From Burkholderia anthina (GTDB taxonomy: Bacteria; Pseudomonadota; Gammaproteobacteria; Burkholderiales; Burkholderiaceae), in contig NZ_CABVLY010000003.1 of NCBI RefSeq assembly GCF_902498995.1, positions 310,001 through 374,000 of the forward strand: a DNA stretch of 64,000 nt, written 5' to 3'. The notes under the pieces were generated by a model. The model saw only the letters and a list, made by a program, of their open reading frames with translations, did no database searches and was not told the origin of the DNA. A program made the position numbers and the translations under genes. How positions within the stretch are numbered: the first letter of the stretch is position 1; every line of letters starts with the position of its first letter. Below are positions 26,085-36,207 of this stretch, in pieces.

Positions 26085-26562
26085 GTCAGTTTTCCATGAA
26101 TAAAGGACGGCGCGATGCGTGCGCTTGCGGTAGCATACGCGCCGCTCACGCGGCAGCGCGTTTCGGGCAGCCCGCAACGGGCCGCCGGTGCCCCGCCAGC
26201 CCCGTCCGCGCCGGCAGTATGCCGGCCGGTCCGGCCGCCAGCAACGACGCAATTCTTGCCACTCATTCGTGGCGTTCAGTATTTCCGACCGGGCTGGGTT
26301 TTTTTCGCTTCGTCGTTGTGAATCGGGGCAAGTTTCGTCCTATTTTTGAGATAGTGTGACGAATGAGCGAGCGCCAGTGCCAGGCGCACCACGTAGAGCG
26401 AATCGGCAATCGAACAATTCGCCGCGTCGTTTCGATAAATGCATTCAGGCCAGACAATTGAGGGGAAGCAGTGGGGATCTGCATTCAGGGGCATGGCTGC
26501 TTTGCGCGCGCGGGTTGCGACGCGCTTGATGACCGGATGATCGAGACGATGGGGAGCGGCGC
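26085..26562. other. Divergent region upstream of the cellulose operon
   Basis: 478 bases between the start of the broken cyclase gene and bcsB. Base composition falls in AT-richer patches (about 26280-26360 and 26390-26470), suggesting promoters. It should control the whole bcs run. Short frames in it are not protein-like. Confidence 0.6.
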
Positions 26563-28884
26563 ATGAAACCCGCCGCGTCGTTGTTCGTCCTGTCGGCCGC
26601 CACGTTTGGCGCGTTCCATGCGGCTGCGTTGTCGGCCGCGCCGATGCCGGCGGTGCCTGCCGCCGGGGCGTCTGCCGCCGCAGCGGATACACCGGTGCGC
26701 GTGGCCGCGCCGGCGGCGGCCGGTGCAGCCGGTGCGGCCAGTGCCGCGTCGGCCGGCTTGCCGGCGACGACCGTGCATCTGCCGTTCGCGTCGCTCGGCG
26801 CATTCGATCCGTTGCGCCTGCGCGGCGCCGACGACGCGCGCACGATCAACGCCGGCGTGCGGCTCGATCGCGTGGTCACCGGCGCGCGGCTGCGCCTGAC
26901 CTACGCATACTCGCCGTCGCTCGTGTTCCCGATGTCGCATCTGAAGGTGTCGGTGAACGGCGAGGTGGTCGCGACCGTGCCGTTCGACGCGCCGCACGCG
27001 GGCCGCACGGTCACCCAGGACATCCCGATCGATCCGCGCTACTTCTCCGATTTCAACCAGATCGGCCTGCGCCTGATCGCGCATTACACGCTCGATCATT
27101 GCGAGGATCCGTCGAACTCGGCGTTGTGGGCCGATGTGAGCCCGACGAGCGAACTGCTGCTCGACGAATCGCCGGTGCGTCTGCCGAACGATCTCGCGCT
27201 GCTGCCCGCGCCGTTTTTCGACCGGCGCGACAACGGGTTGTTGCGGCTGCCGTTCGTGCTGCCGGCGTCGCCCGACTCGGCGACGCTGCGCAGCGCCGGC
27301 GTGCTCGCGTCGTGGTTCGGCGCGCAGGCCGACTACCGGCAGGCGCGCTTCCCGGTCGGATCGACGCTGCCGGCCGACGACCAGGCGGTGGTGGTCGGCA
27401 CGGCCGCGACGTTGCCGGCCGGCCTCGCGCTGCCGCCCGTCAACGGCCCGATGCTCGCCGTCGCCGACAACCCGGCCGCGCCGGGCCGCAAGCTGCTGGT
27501 GCTGACGGGCCGCACGGCGGCCGAAGTCGACGATGCGGTCGCGACGCTCGTGCTCGGCCGCGCGGCGCTGTCGGGGCCGTCGGCGACGGTCGCGCACGTC
27601 GATCTCGGCGCGCCGCGCAAGCCGTACGACGCGCCGCGCTGGCTGCCGGTGAACCGGCCGATTACGTTCCGCGAACTCGTGTCGGACCCGCGCGACCTCG
27701 AAGTGCGCGGCACGACGCCCGACGCGATCCGCCTGAACCTGCGCGTGCCGGCCGATCTCCATTCGTGGAACGGCTCGGGCGTGCCGATTACGCTGCGTTA
27801 CCGCTATACGGCGCCGACCGTGCAGGACGACTCGACGCTCGCCGTCGAGATCAACGATCAGCTCGTGAAGTCGTACCGGCTCGGGCCGGCCCATGCGGAA
27901 GATGCGCGCGGACGCATGCAGCTGCCGCTGCTGTCGGTGCCGGAAGGGCGCGTGACGAGCGATGTCGACATTCCGGCGTTCCGCGTCGGCAGCGGCAACC
28001 AGCTGCAGTTCCGCTTCACGCTCGATTCGCAGAAGACGGGGCTTTGCTCGAGCTCCGCGAGCGAGCCGCAGCGCGCGGCGATCGATCCCGATTCGACGAT
28101 CGACTTCTCGCACTTCGTCCATTACGCGCAATTGCCGAACCTCGCGTTCTTCGCGAACAGCGGCTTTCCGTTCACGCGCTTCGCCGACCTGTCGCAGACG
28201 GCCGTCGTGATACCGGAGCGCCCGTCGCCGCAGGAGCTCGAAGCCTATCTGACGATGCTCGGCCACATGGGGCAGTGGACGGGCTTCCCGGCGCTGCGCG
28301 TGCAGGTCGCGCGACCCGGCGACGTCGCCGCGCTGGCCGGCCGCAAGGATTTGCTCGTGATCGACGGCTCGCCCGCGTCGCCGCTGCTGTCGCAGTGGCG
28401 CGCGTCGCTGCCGCTCGCGATCGACGTGCAGGCCGGTGCGGGCGCGACGCGTGTCGCATTCTCGGTGAAGGAGCGCTGGCGCAACGGTGTCGGCCTGGCC
28501 GACGGCGGCGCGCACATCGAACAGTCGGGCCCGCTCGCGGCGCTCGCCGGTTTCGAACTGCCGGGCAGCCACGGCCGCAGCGTCGTCGCGTTGACGGCGA
28601 CGGACCAGTCGCACCTGGGCGATCTGCTCGACGTGTTCCAGAAACCCGGCCTCGTGTCGCAGCTGCAGGGCGACCTCGCGCTGGTGCGACCGGGGCAGGT
28701 CGACAGCCTGCGCGTCGGCGAACCGTACGTGGTCGGCTTCGTGCCGTGGTATGCGCGCGTCTGGACGCAGGCGGCGCGGCACCCGGTCGTGCTCGGCGCG
28801 GTCGGCGTCGTCGCGGGGCTGCTGCTCGCGCTCGGCGTGTTCAGCGTGCTGCAGAGAATCGCCGCGCGTCGACGGGGGATGTAA
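26563..28884 (+). CDS. bcsB: Cellulose synthase subunit B
   Basis: Periplasmic, membrane-anchored partner of the cellulose synthase BcsA, 773 aa. A signal peptide is followed by two repeats of carbohydrate-binding and flavodoxin-like domains (LRLTYAYSPSLVFPMSHLKV, EINDQLVKSYRLGP, FRFTLDSQKTGLCS). The C-terminal membrane anchor is at about 745-767. BcsB guides the glucan through the periplasm and activates BcsA through its anchor. GGGGAG lies 6 bases before the ATG. It is first of nine genes; bcsZ begins 3 bases after the stop. Having bcsB before bcsA is unlike E. coli. Confidence 0.95.
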   Translation: MKPAASLFVLSAATFGAFHAAALSAAPMPAVPAAGASAAAADTPVRVAAPAAAGAAGAASAASAGLPATTVHLPFASLGAFDPLRLRGADDARTINAGVRLDRVVTGARLRLTYAYSPSLVFPMSHLKVSVNGEVVATVPFDAPHAGRTVTQDIPIDPRYFSDFNQIGLRLIAHYTLDHCEDPSNSALWADVSPTSELLLDESPVRLPNDLALLPAPFFDRRDNGLLRLPFVLPASPDSATLRSAGVLASWFGAQADYRQARFPVGSTLPADDQAVVVGTAATLPAGLALPPVNGPMLAVADNPAAPGRKLLVLTGRTAAEVDDAVATLVLGRAALSGPSATVAHVDLGAPRKPYDAPRWLPVNRPITFRELVSDPRDLEVRGTTPDAIRLNLRVPADLHSWNGSGVPITLRYRYTAPTVQDDSTLAVEINDQLVKSYRLGPAHAEDARGRMQLPLLSVPEGRVTSDVDIPAFRVGSGNQLQFRFTLDSQKTGLCSSSASEPQRAAIDPDSTIDFSHFVHYAQLPNLAFFANSGFPFTRFADLSQTAVVIPERPSPQELEAYLTMLGHMGQWTGFPALRVQVARPGDVAALAGRKDLLVIDGSPASPLLSQWRASLPLAIDVQAGAGATRVAFSVKERWRNGVGLADGGAHIEQSGPLAALAGFELPGSHGRSVVALTATDQSHLGDLLDVFQKPGLVSQLQGDLALVRPGQVDSLRVGEPYVVGFVPWYARVWTQAARHPVVLGAVGVVAGLLLALGVFSVLQRIAARRRGM

Positions 28885-28887
28885 CGG

Positions 28888-30108
28888 ATGGCGCGGGCAA
28901 TCGCAAGGCGACGGGCCGCGCAGCCGGCGCGCCGCGTCGGCACGGCGTTCCTGCTGGCCGTCGCGGCCGCCTGCGCGGCGGCCGGCGCGTCCGGTGACGC
29001 GCAGGCGGCGCAAAGCGTCGCGGCCGACGCGCAATGCGGCGCGGCGTGGCCGCGCTGGGATGCGTTCAAGCGCGACTTCGTGTCGACCGACGGCCGCGTG
29101 ATCGACGTCGGCTCGGCCGATTCGCGCACGGTATCGGAGGGGCAGGCGTATGGACTCTTCTTCGCGCTCGTCGCGAACGACCGGCGCGCGTTCGACACGA
29201 TCCTCGCATGGACCGAGAACAACCTCGCGCAAGGCGACCTGAGCGCCCGTCTGCCGGCGTGGCTGTGGGGCCGCGCGCCGGACGGCACGTGGCGCGTGCT
29301 CGACGCGAACGCGGCGTCGGATGCCGACCTGTGGATCGCGTATACGCTCCTGGAAGCCGGGCGGCTGTGGTACGAGCGCAGCTACACCGCGCGCGGCGCG
29401 CTGCTGGCGAAGCGGGTGCTCGACGACGAGACGGCGAGCGTGCCGGGCCTCGGTCTCACGCTGCTGCCCGGGCCGGTCGGCTTCAGGCTGGCCGGCGGCC
29501 AGTACCGCGTGAACCCGAGCTATTCGCCGCCGCAAGTGATCCGCGGGCTTGCCGCGCGGCTGCCCGACGACCGCCGCTGGGCGGCGCTCGCGACCAGCAC
29601 CGGGCGCGTGCTGCTCGACACCGCGCCGAAGGGTTTTTCGCCGGACTGGGCGCTGTATCGGCCGGGTACGGGCTTCGGGCCCGATCCGCAGACGCATGCG
29701 GAAAGCGCGTACAACGCGATCCGCGTGTACCTGTGGGCCGGCATGCTCGACCGCGCCGATCCGCTCGCCGCGCCGATGCTCGCGCGGTTCGCGCCGTTCG
29801 CCGATTACATCGCCGCCCATGGCGCGCCGCCCGAGAAGGTCGACACGACGACCGGCGCCGCGGGGCCGAACGACGGCAACGGCGGATTCTCCGCGGCGGC
29901 CGTGCCGTTCCTCGACGCACGCGGCCAGCATGCGCTCGCCGATGCGCAAGCCGCCCGGGTCGATACGCTCGCGCGCCAGACGGCGCCCGGCTACTACACG
30001 AGCGTGCTGACGCTGTTCGGCCTCGGCTGGCGCGACGGCCGCTACCGGTTCGACGCGGACGGTTCGCTCGAGGCGCGCTGGGAGGGCCGTTCATGCGCGG
30101 CCCGATGA
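28888..30108 (+). CDS. bcsZ: Periplasmic endo-1,4-beta-glucanase (GH8)
   Basis: Glycoside hydrolase family 8 cellulase of 406 aa that trims nascent cellulose in the periplasm. It has an Arg-rich signal peptide cleaved near residue 40. The proposed general acid is Glu84 in RTVSEGQAYG. The family pattern ASDADLWIAY is at 143-152, and the sequence continues through PSYSPPQVIRGLA. Located between bcsB and bcsC; bcsC starts before its end, so expression is coupled. Confidence 0.95.
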   Translation: MARAIARRRAAQPARRVGTAFLLAVAAACAAAGASGDAQAAQSVAADAQCGAAWPRWDAFKRDFVSTDGRVIDVGSADSRTVSEGQAYGLFFALVANDRRAFDTILAWTENNLAQGDLSARLPAWLWGRAPDGTWRVLDANAASDADLWIAYTLLEAGRLWYERSYTARGALLAKRVLDDETASVPGLGLTLLPGPVGFRLAGGQYRVNPSYSPPQVIRGLAARLPDDRRWAALATSTGRVLLDTAPKGFSPDWALYRPGTGFGPDPQTHAESAYNAIRVYLWAGMLDRADPLAAPMLARFAPFADYIAAHGAPPEKVDTTTGAAGPNDGNGGFSAAAVPFLDARGQHALADAQAARVDTLARQTAPGYYTSVLTLFGLGWRDGRYRFDADGSLEARWEGRSCAAR

Positions 30109-33100
30109 AGCGCGCCGCGCCGTGCGTCGCCGGATCCGCATGGCTCGCGTTGTCGGTCTGCGTGGCCGCGCCGGCCGCGGCCGCCGTCGCGGTGGCGCCG
30201 AAAGCCGTTGCGCCGAATGCCGCACCGGCGCCGGTGCCGGCCACGGCCGGTCTAACCGACGCGCAGCGCGAGCTCGCGACCGCCCGCATGTGGGGCGTCA
30301 AGCATCGCGACGACCTCGCGCGCGATGCGGTGCACAAGGGGCTGCTGATCGCGCCGAACGATCCCGATCTGCTCGCGGAGCAGATGCGCGTGCTGTTGCG
30401 GCTCGGCGATGCGAAAGGCGCGCAGGCCGCGCTGGCGCGGCTGCAGGCGAATGCGCCGGGCGCGCCGGACACGCGGCGCGCGGCCGACGAGTACCGCGTC
30501 GCGACGAGCGGTCGTGGCGAGATGGCGCAGATCCGCCTGCTCGCGCGTAGCGGCCGCTCGGACGAAGCCGCGAAGCGCATCGTTGCGCTGTTTCCGAACG
30601 GCGCGCCGTCCGGCGCGCTCGGCGCCGAGTACTACCAGATCGTCGCGAATGCGCCGGGCGGGCGCGAGCCCGCGATCGCCGCGCTGCGCCGCGCGGTCGC
30701 GGCCGACCCGCAGGACACCAGCGCGGCGCTGGCGCTTGCGCGGCTCCTGAACCAGCGCGACGACACGCGCCAGGAGGCGAGCCGGATCGCGTGGTCGCTC
30801 GCGAAGCGCGCCGACGCCGACCACACCGAAGCGATGGCCGTATGGCGGCATGTGCTGCAGTCCGCCGGCACCGATCCCGCCTATGCCGACGCACTGCATG
30901 CGTATCTCGCGCTGGTACCGGACGACACCGAGTTTCGCGACCGCATCGCTGAACTCGACCGGCAGCGCGACGCACAGCGCCGGCTCGAACGCGATCCCGA
31001 CTACATCGCGCAGCAGCGCGGGCTGCAGGCGCTCGCGCGCGGCGATCTGGCCGCGGCCGACCCGCTGCTCACCCGCGCCGCGCGGGCGCGCGCCGACGAC
31101 GCGGATGCGGTGGGCGGCCTCGGCATGCTGCGTCTGCGCGAAGGCCGGCACGACGAAGCGCGCGCGCTGTTCGCGCGGGCGGCGACGCTCGCGACCGACC
31201 AGCGCGGCAAATGGCAGAGCCTCGCGCGCACCGCGCAGTTCTGGGGGCTGCTTGCGCAAGGCCGCGCGGCGGCGTCGGCAGGGCGTGCGCAGGATGCCGA
31301 ACAGGCGGCGCGCGCCGCGCTCGCGATGCAGCCCGACAGCCCGGACGCGAAGCTGCAGCTCGCCGATGCGCTGCTCGCGCAGCGCGACTGGGCGCGTGCG
31401 GAGCCGTTGCTGCGCGAATTGCTGGCCGCGCGCTCGCCGAGCCTGTCGGCCGTGCGCGGGACCGCGACGCTGTATGAAAACACCGGCCGCGCCGATCGCA
31501 TCGGCCCGCTGCTCGATGCGCTGCAAGGCCGCGTGACGGGCCGCGACGATCGCCGCGCGCTCGACGGCCTGCGCGCCGATCTGCTCGCGAGCCAGGCGAA
31601 GGCACTGGCGGACAAGGGCGAACGCGGGCCGGCCGCGCAGCGCTACGAAGCGGCGGTGCGCGCGGCGCCCGACGCGGCGTGGACGCGCTTCGCGCTCGCG
31701 CGGCTCTACCGCGACATGGGGCTGCCGCAGCTCGGCCGCACGGTGATGGACGACGGGCTCGCGCAAGGCGACACGCCCGAGATGCGCTATGCGAGCGCGT
31801 TGTATCGCAATTCGATCGACGACATCGCCGGCGCACAGGCGGCGCTTGCCGGCGTCGACGACGCGCACCGCACGGACGGCATGCGTGCGCTCGCGCGCAA
31901 GCTCGACGCCGAAAGCGCGCTGGCCGACGCGCGCGGCGCGCTCGGTCGCGGCGATCGCGCGGCGTTCGCCGCATCGCTCGCGCATGCGCAGGCGAGCGCG
32001 CCGGACGATCCCGACATGCTCGCCGCGATCGGCGCGCAGTGGATCGACGCGGGCGAACCCGGGCGCGGCGTTGCGCTGCTGCACGACTGGATCGCCGCGC
32101 ATCCGCAGGAGGCCGATGTGGACGTGCGGCTGCGCTACGGCGACCTGCTCGGCGGCGCGGGGCGCGACGATGCGCTCGCCGCGTGGCTCGACACGCTGCG
32201 CCGCGAACCCGGGCTGACGCCCGCGCAGACCGCGCGGATCGAGGATCAGTCGCTGCGGCTGGTGCTGCGGCAGACCGACGACGCGATCGCGCAACAGGAC
32301 GATGCGCGCGCCCGCACGCTGCTTTCCCGAGCGAGCCCGGCGGGCCGCGAGGACAAGCGCTACGCGCTCGAGCTGGCCGATCTCGAACGCGCGCAGGGGC
32401 ACTACGATGCGGCGCGCGACGCGCTCGCGCCGGTCGTCGCGCGCACGCCGGACGATGCCGATACGCAGCTCGCGCTCGCGCGGATCGACGAGGACAGCGG
32501 CCATCGCGCGGCCGCGCTCGCACGCGTGCAGGCCGTGCTTGCCCGCACGCCGGACGACGACGTCGACACGCGGCTGTCGGTTGTACGGCGCCTGAACGCG
32601 CTGCGCCGCCCGGACGAAGCCGCGCAGGTGACCGACCGGCTGCAGGCCGCCTACCCGGCGCGCGCCGACGTGACGGTCGCGGCCGGGCGCGTGGCCGAAG
32701 CGCAGGGCCGCTACGACGATGCCGCGTCGCTGTACCGGCTGTCGCGGTCGCAGGAGCGCACGAGCGGCGTGAGCCCGGGCCGCGACGGCCGCACGCCCGC
32801 GCAGGCCGCGTTCGCGGATCTCGAACAGCGGCGCAACCCGGAGATCGAGACCGGCTGGCTGCCCGCGTACAAGTCCGGCGACGAAGGGATTTCCGCGTAC
32901 CGCGCGCAGCAGGTGCCGGTCTACATGCAGATGCCGGTGCGTTACGACGGGCACGCGTTCCTGCAGCTCGATACCGTGCATCTGGACGCCGGCACGCTCG
33001 ATACGAGCGACCCGAACGCGTATTCGCTGAAGACCTTCGGGACCTACGCGGCGCTCAAGGCGCTGAACGGGCTGCCGCCGCCGTTCCACCTGACCCGGTC

Positions 33101-34025
33101 GGCCGATGCGTTGATCGCGAACCCGCCGGGTGCGCTGCATCAGTCGATGACGGGCGTCGCGCTCGGCGCCGGTTATCGCACGGATGCATGGCGCGTCGAT
33201 CTCGGCACGTCGCCGCTCGGCTTCCCGGTGCATTACCTGGTCGGCGGCGTGCGCTACCGCTTCGACGCGGGGCCGGCGAGCTTCACCGTGAACGCGTCGC
33301 GCCGGCCGGAAACGAGCAGCGTGCTGTCGTACGCGGGGATGCGCGACCCGTGGTCGGGCGCGGTATGGGGCGGCGTGCGTCGCGACGGCGTGAACCTGCG
33401 CGGGTCGGTCGACGTCGGCCGCGTGAACCTGTTCGCCGAACTCGGCGCGGGCGTGCTGTCCGGCAAAAACGTCGAGCGCAATGCGGAAGTCACGCTGCGC
33501 TCGGGCTTTACGGTGCCGGTGTACGAACGCGCGACGATGAAGGTCAGCACCGGGCTCGTCGGTAATGCGTGGCACTACGCGCAGAACCTGCGTTACTACA
33601 CGTACGGACAGGGCGGCTATTACAGTCCGCAGCGCTACCTGTCGCTGGGCGTGCCGATCGAATGGGCAGGGCGGCGCGACGCGCTGTCGTGGGACCTGAC
33701 CGTCACGGCCGGGATCTCGAACAGCTACGAGAAGGACTCGCTGTTCTATCCGACCTTCGCGGACCGGCGCGCCGATCAGGAAGCGGCCGGGATGGTCTAT
33801 GCGGGCAGCTCGACGACCGGCGTGTCGTTCTCGTACGGCGTGAACGGCATCGTCGAGTATCGCGTGAATTCGCACCTGAGCGTCGGCGCACAACTGCACG
33901 TCGATCGTTCGCATGACTATGCGCCGAGCTCGGCGCTTGTTTACCTGCGCTACGCATTCGATGCGCGCGCCGAGCGCAACTGGCTCGTCACGCCGACGCC
34001 AGTGCAGCTTTATTCGGATTACTAG
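30093..34025 (+). CDS. bcsC: Cellulose export protein (TPR repeats plus outer-membrane barrel)
   Basis: Outer-membrane cellulose exporter of 1310 aa. After the signal peptide come about 900 residues of alpha-helical TPR repeats in the periplasm (for example VGGLGMLRLREGRHDEARAL, RVAEAQGRYDDAASLYRLS). The C-terminal 340 residues form the BCSC_C barrel, beginning near EIETGWLPAYKSGDEG. The ATG at 30093 overlaps bcsZ by 16 bases and has GGAGG seven bases upstream; ATG 30105, inside the bcsZ stop, is an alternative. No bcsD is present. Confidence 0.94.
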   Translation: MRGPMKRAAPCVAGSAWLALSVCVAAPAAAAVAVAPKAVAPNAAPAPVPATAGLTDAQRELATARMWGVKHRDDLARDAVHKGLLIAPNDPDLLAEQMRVLLRLGDAKGAQAALARLQANAPGAPDTRRAADEYRVATSGRGEMAQIRLLARSGRSDEAAKRIVALFPNGAPSGALGAEYYQIVANAPGGREPAIAALRRAVAADPQDTSAALALARLLNQRDDTRQEASRIAWSLAKRADADHTEAMAVWRHVLQSAGTDPAYADALHAYLALVPDDTEFRDRIAELDRQRDAQRRLERDPDYIAQQRGLQALARGDLAAADPLLTRAARARADDADAVGGLGMLRLREGRHDEARALFARAATLATDQRGKWQSLARTAQFWGLLAQGRAAASAGRAQDAEQAARAALAMQPDSPDAKLQLADALLAQRDWARAEPLLRELLAARSPSLSAVRGTATLYENTGRADRIGPLLDALQGRVTGRDDRRALDGLRADLLASQAKALADKGERGPAAQRYEAAVRAAPDAAWTRFALARLYRDMGLPQLGRTVMDDGLAQGDTPEMRYASALYRNSIDDIAGAQAALAGVDDAHRTDGMRALARKLDAESALADARGALGRGDRAAFAASLAHAQASAPDDPDMLAAIGAQWIDAGEPGRGVALLHDWIAAHPQEADVDVRLRYGDLLGGAGRDDALAAWLDTLRREPGLTPAQTARIEDQSLRLVLRQTDDAIAQQDDARARTLLSRASPAGREDKRYALELADLERAQGHYDAARDALAPVVARTPDDADTQLALARIDEDSGHRAAALARVQAVLARTPDDDVDTRLSVVRRLNALRRPDEAAQVTDRLQAAYPARADVTVAAGRVAEAQGRYDDAASLYRLSRSQERTSGVSPGRDGRTPAQAAFADLEQRRNPEIETGWLPAYKSGDEGISAYRAQQVPVYMQMPVRYDGHAFLQLDTVHLDAGTLDTSDPNAYSLKTFGTYAALKALNGLPPPFHLTRSADALIANPPGALHQSMTGVALGAGYRTDAWRVDLGTSPLGFPVHYLVGGVRYRFDAGPASFTVNASRRPETSSVLSYAGMRDPWSGAVWGGVRRDGVNLRGSVDVGRVNLFAELGAGVLSGKNVERNAEVTLRSGFTVPVYERATMKVSTGLVGNAWHYAQNLRYYTYGQGGYYSPQRYLSLGVPIEWAGRRDALSWDLTVTAGISNSYEKDSLFYPTFADRRADQEAAGMVYAGSSTTGVSFSYGVNGIVEYRVNSHLSVGAQLHVDRSHDYAPSSALVYLRYAFDARAERNWLVTPTPVQLYSDY

Positions 34026-34033
34026 GGGAACGC

Positions 34034-36001
34034 GTGAATACCGAAATCGATGCGACTCGTCCCGCGCTCGGCGCCGCCGGCCTGCTGGGCCGCCTGCGCG
34101 CGCTGCTGCGCACGGGGCCGGCCGGCGGTCGCGCCGGCCCGCTGAGCCGGCTCGCGATCGACGGGCTGCCCGATGCATGGACGCCGCTGGAAGCGGGCGG
34201 CCTGTATGCCGTTTATGCGGCCGCCGGCACGCCGGCCTGCGACGCGCTCGTCTGGGAAAGCGCGCGGCAGTCGCGCACGCGCGACGTGACGGTGGTGCTC
34301 GCACGGGACGCCGCGCGCGTCGCCGCACAGATGCAGGCGCGCGGTTTCGCGGGCGGCGCGCATCCGGCCGGCTGGCCGCGCAACCTGAACGTGCTGGCGA
34401 TGCCGCCGGCCATCGCGCCGGCAGACGGCGACGCCGCGATGGAACCGGACGCGTCGCGCCGCGCGGCGCCCGGGCCGTTCGCGCGGCTCACCGGCGGCTT
34501 GCGCGCGATGAAGCGCTACGGTTTTCGTGCGCGCTCGGTGTATTTCATCGAAGGCGCGCAGCGCTGGTTCAGCTGGGACGATCCGGCCGCGCTCGCGGAA
34601 GAGGGGCACGCGCTCGCCGACTGGTGCCGCACGCACCGGATCGCGCTCGTGTTGCTGCTCGATCCGGAGATCGCGCGCACCGGTGCCGATTCGACCACCG
34701 ACGATGCGCCGCTCGTGCGCGACGCGAGCCGCGCGCCGCGCGCCGAATTCCACGGCGTGTGCGCCGGCGTCGCGCAGTTGCAGCGCACCCACGGCGAGCT
34801 GCTGTGGGTCGTCGACTTCTGGCGCGCGGGCGACATGCTCGCGGCCGGCGAGGTGCGGCCGCTGCGCTTTGCGCCGAGCGGCCGGCTCGCCGCGATCGCC
34901 GACGGCGACGTGACGGAGCCCGCGCGCAGGATGAAGCTCGCGACCGACGAGGACCGTGTCGTCGTCAGCCGCGCGATACTCGACGACGCGAGCCGCGTGC
35001 CCGCCGACTGGGAAATCGTCGACGACAACGCGGCGGTCGTCGCCGCCTGCGAACACGCACAGGCCGCGACCGCGGTGCTGGCATTCCGCTCGCATGCGCA
35101 GCTCGAAGCGTTGTGCGCGGCGGTTCACGCGCTGCGCCGGCAATGCGGCGGCGCGCTCAAGATCGCCGTCGTCGAACGCGACGAGGTGCTGCGCCAGCAG
35201 TTCGAGATGCTGCTGCTGAGCGTCGGCGCGAATCGCGTCGTCGCGCGCGACCTGCCGGTTTCGCGCATGCAGGCCGCCGTGCACGCGCTGCGCGGGCAGC
35301 TCTATGCGCGGCCCGTCGCGCCCGACTATCGGGCGGCGCTCGCGGCCGCACTCGGCGATTCGGTGCTCGGCTACCTGCCGGTCGGCGCGTTCTGCCTGCG
35401 CATCCGCGCGGTGCTCGATCGCGGCGCGGTGCTGTCGCTGCCGCACACGCTCGCGAAGATCGCGCTGCTGCCCGGCGTGTCGCACGTCGACGCGCTGCGG
35501 CGCTGCCGGCCGCGCCGCGCGGGCGACGTCGTGACGGCCGATGCCGGACACCTGTACGTGTTCCTGTTCGCGTGCGAGCCGGCCGATGCGGACGACGCGC
35601 TCGCGCGGATCTTCGACGTGCCGGTCGATACGCTGTCGGATCGCGTCGTGTGTCTCGGACACGAAAGCATCGACAAGGAACTCGATGCGCTGAAGACCGA
35701 GAACCGGCGTGCGCCGATCGCCGACTACAGCGACCTGTTCGCGGTGGCGCGACCGGCTGCCGCGCCGCAGGTGCCGGCCGGACGCGCGGGCGAGGTCGCG
35801 CGGCGCGCGGCGCCGGGCGGTGCGAGCGATACGCCGGGCGCGGCCGACAGGCCGACCGATGCGGCGCCGCAGCCCGCGCCGGCCGATGCCGACGCCGTGC
35901 CGGCCGCCCATGCGCCGGTGCCGGTTCCCGTATTTCCCGCCGCGCGTGCGCGCGGCGCCATTCGCAGTGCGATGCCGCTGCGCAAGCCGGAGGGCGCATG
36001 A
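34034..36001 (+). CDS. bcsE: c-di-GMP-binding cellulose regulator BcsE
   Basis: Cytoplasmic protein of 655 aa needed for full cellulose output in enterobacteria. The C-terminal GIL domain binds c-di-GMP through an RxGD motif; here RAGD is at residues 495-498 (CRPRRAGDVVTADAG). Upstream are an ATPase-like domain and a phosphoreceiver-like domain (IAVVERDEVLRQQFEMLLLS). The last 90 residues are low-complexity Ala/Pro. The start is a GTG with GGGGAA 3-8 bases before it. The gene follows bcsC by 8 bases and overlaps bcsF by 4. Confidence 0.9.
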   Translation: MNTEIDATRPALGAAGLLGRLRALLRTGPAGGRAGPLSRLAIDGLPDAWTPLEAGGLYAVYAAAGTPACDALVWESARQSRTRDVTVVLARDAARVAAQMQARGFAGGAHPAGWPRNLNVLAMPPAIAPADGDAAMEPDASRRAAPGPFARLTGGLRAMKRYGFRARSVYFIEGAQRWFSWDDPAALAEEGHALADWCRTHRIALVLLLDPEIARTGADSTTDDAPLVRDASRAPRAEFHGVCAGVAQLQRTHGELLWVVDFWRAGDMLAAGEVRPLRFAPSGRLAAIADGDVTEPARRMKLATDEDRVVVSRAILDDASRVPADWEIVDDNAAVVAACEHAQAATAVLAFRSHAQLEALCAAVHALRRQCGGALKIAVVERDEVLRQQFEMLLLSVGANRVVARDLPVSRMQAAVHALRGQLYARPVAPDYRAALAAALGDSVLGYLPVGAFCLRIRAVLDRGAVLSLPHTLAKIALLPGVSHVDALRRCRPRRAGDVVTADAGHLYVFLFACEPADADDALARIFDVPVDTLSDRVVCLGHESIDKELDALKTENRRAPIADYSDLFAVARPAAAPQVPAGRAGEVARRAAPGGASDTPGAADRPTDAAPQPAPADADAVPAAHAPVPVPVFPAARARGAIRSAMPLRKPEGA

Positions 36002-36207
36002 TCGCCGAACTCGTCATCGGTTTCATCATTGGCCTCGCGATCGCGGTGCCGGTGTGGATCGTCGCCCAGCACCTGGGCATCGGCCGCGGTTTCCATGCGC
36101 CGCGCGGGATCAACCGGCGCGACGCGGTGCCGTGCGAACTCGTGCCGGTGGCGCTGCGCGGGCGCCTGCTGCCCGATGCGGGCCGCACCGGCGAGGCGTC
36201 GCGATGA
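35998..36207 (+). CDS. bcsF: BcsF-like small membrane protein
   Basis: Protein of 69 aa starting inside the bcsE stop and ending inside the bcsQ start (4-base overlaps on both sides). It has one N-terminal membrane span (LVIGFIIGLAIAVPVWIVAQ) and a short basic tail. Size, topology and position after bcsE match BcsF, which recruits BcsE to the synthase. Sequence alone is too short to prove it. Confidence 0.75.
   Translation: MIAELVIGFIIGLAIAVPVWIVAQHLGIGRGFHAPRGINRRDAVPCELVPVALRGRLLPDAGRTGEASR

Noticed and set aside
26485..29949. Open frame of about 1150 codons opposite bcsB and bcsZ
   Set aside because: Same shadow effect; bcsB and bcsZ on the plus strand have full family signatures.
30252..34328. 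Open frame of about 1360 codons on the minus strand opposite bcsC
   Set aside because: Shadow of bcsC; composition is Arg-rich and unlike a folded protein.
35998..36207. Reading the 69-aa frame as chance overlap rather than bcsF
   Set aside because: 4-base overlaps on both sides, a clear membrane helix and the position after bcsE favour a real gene.
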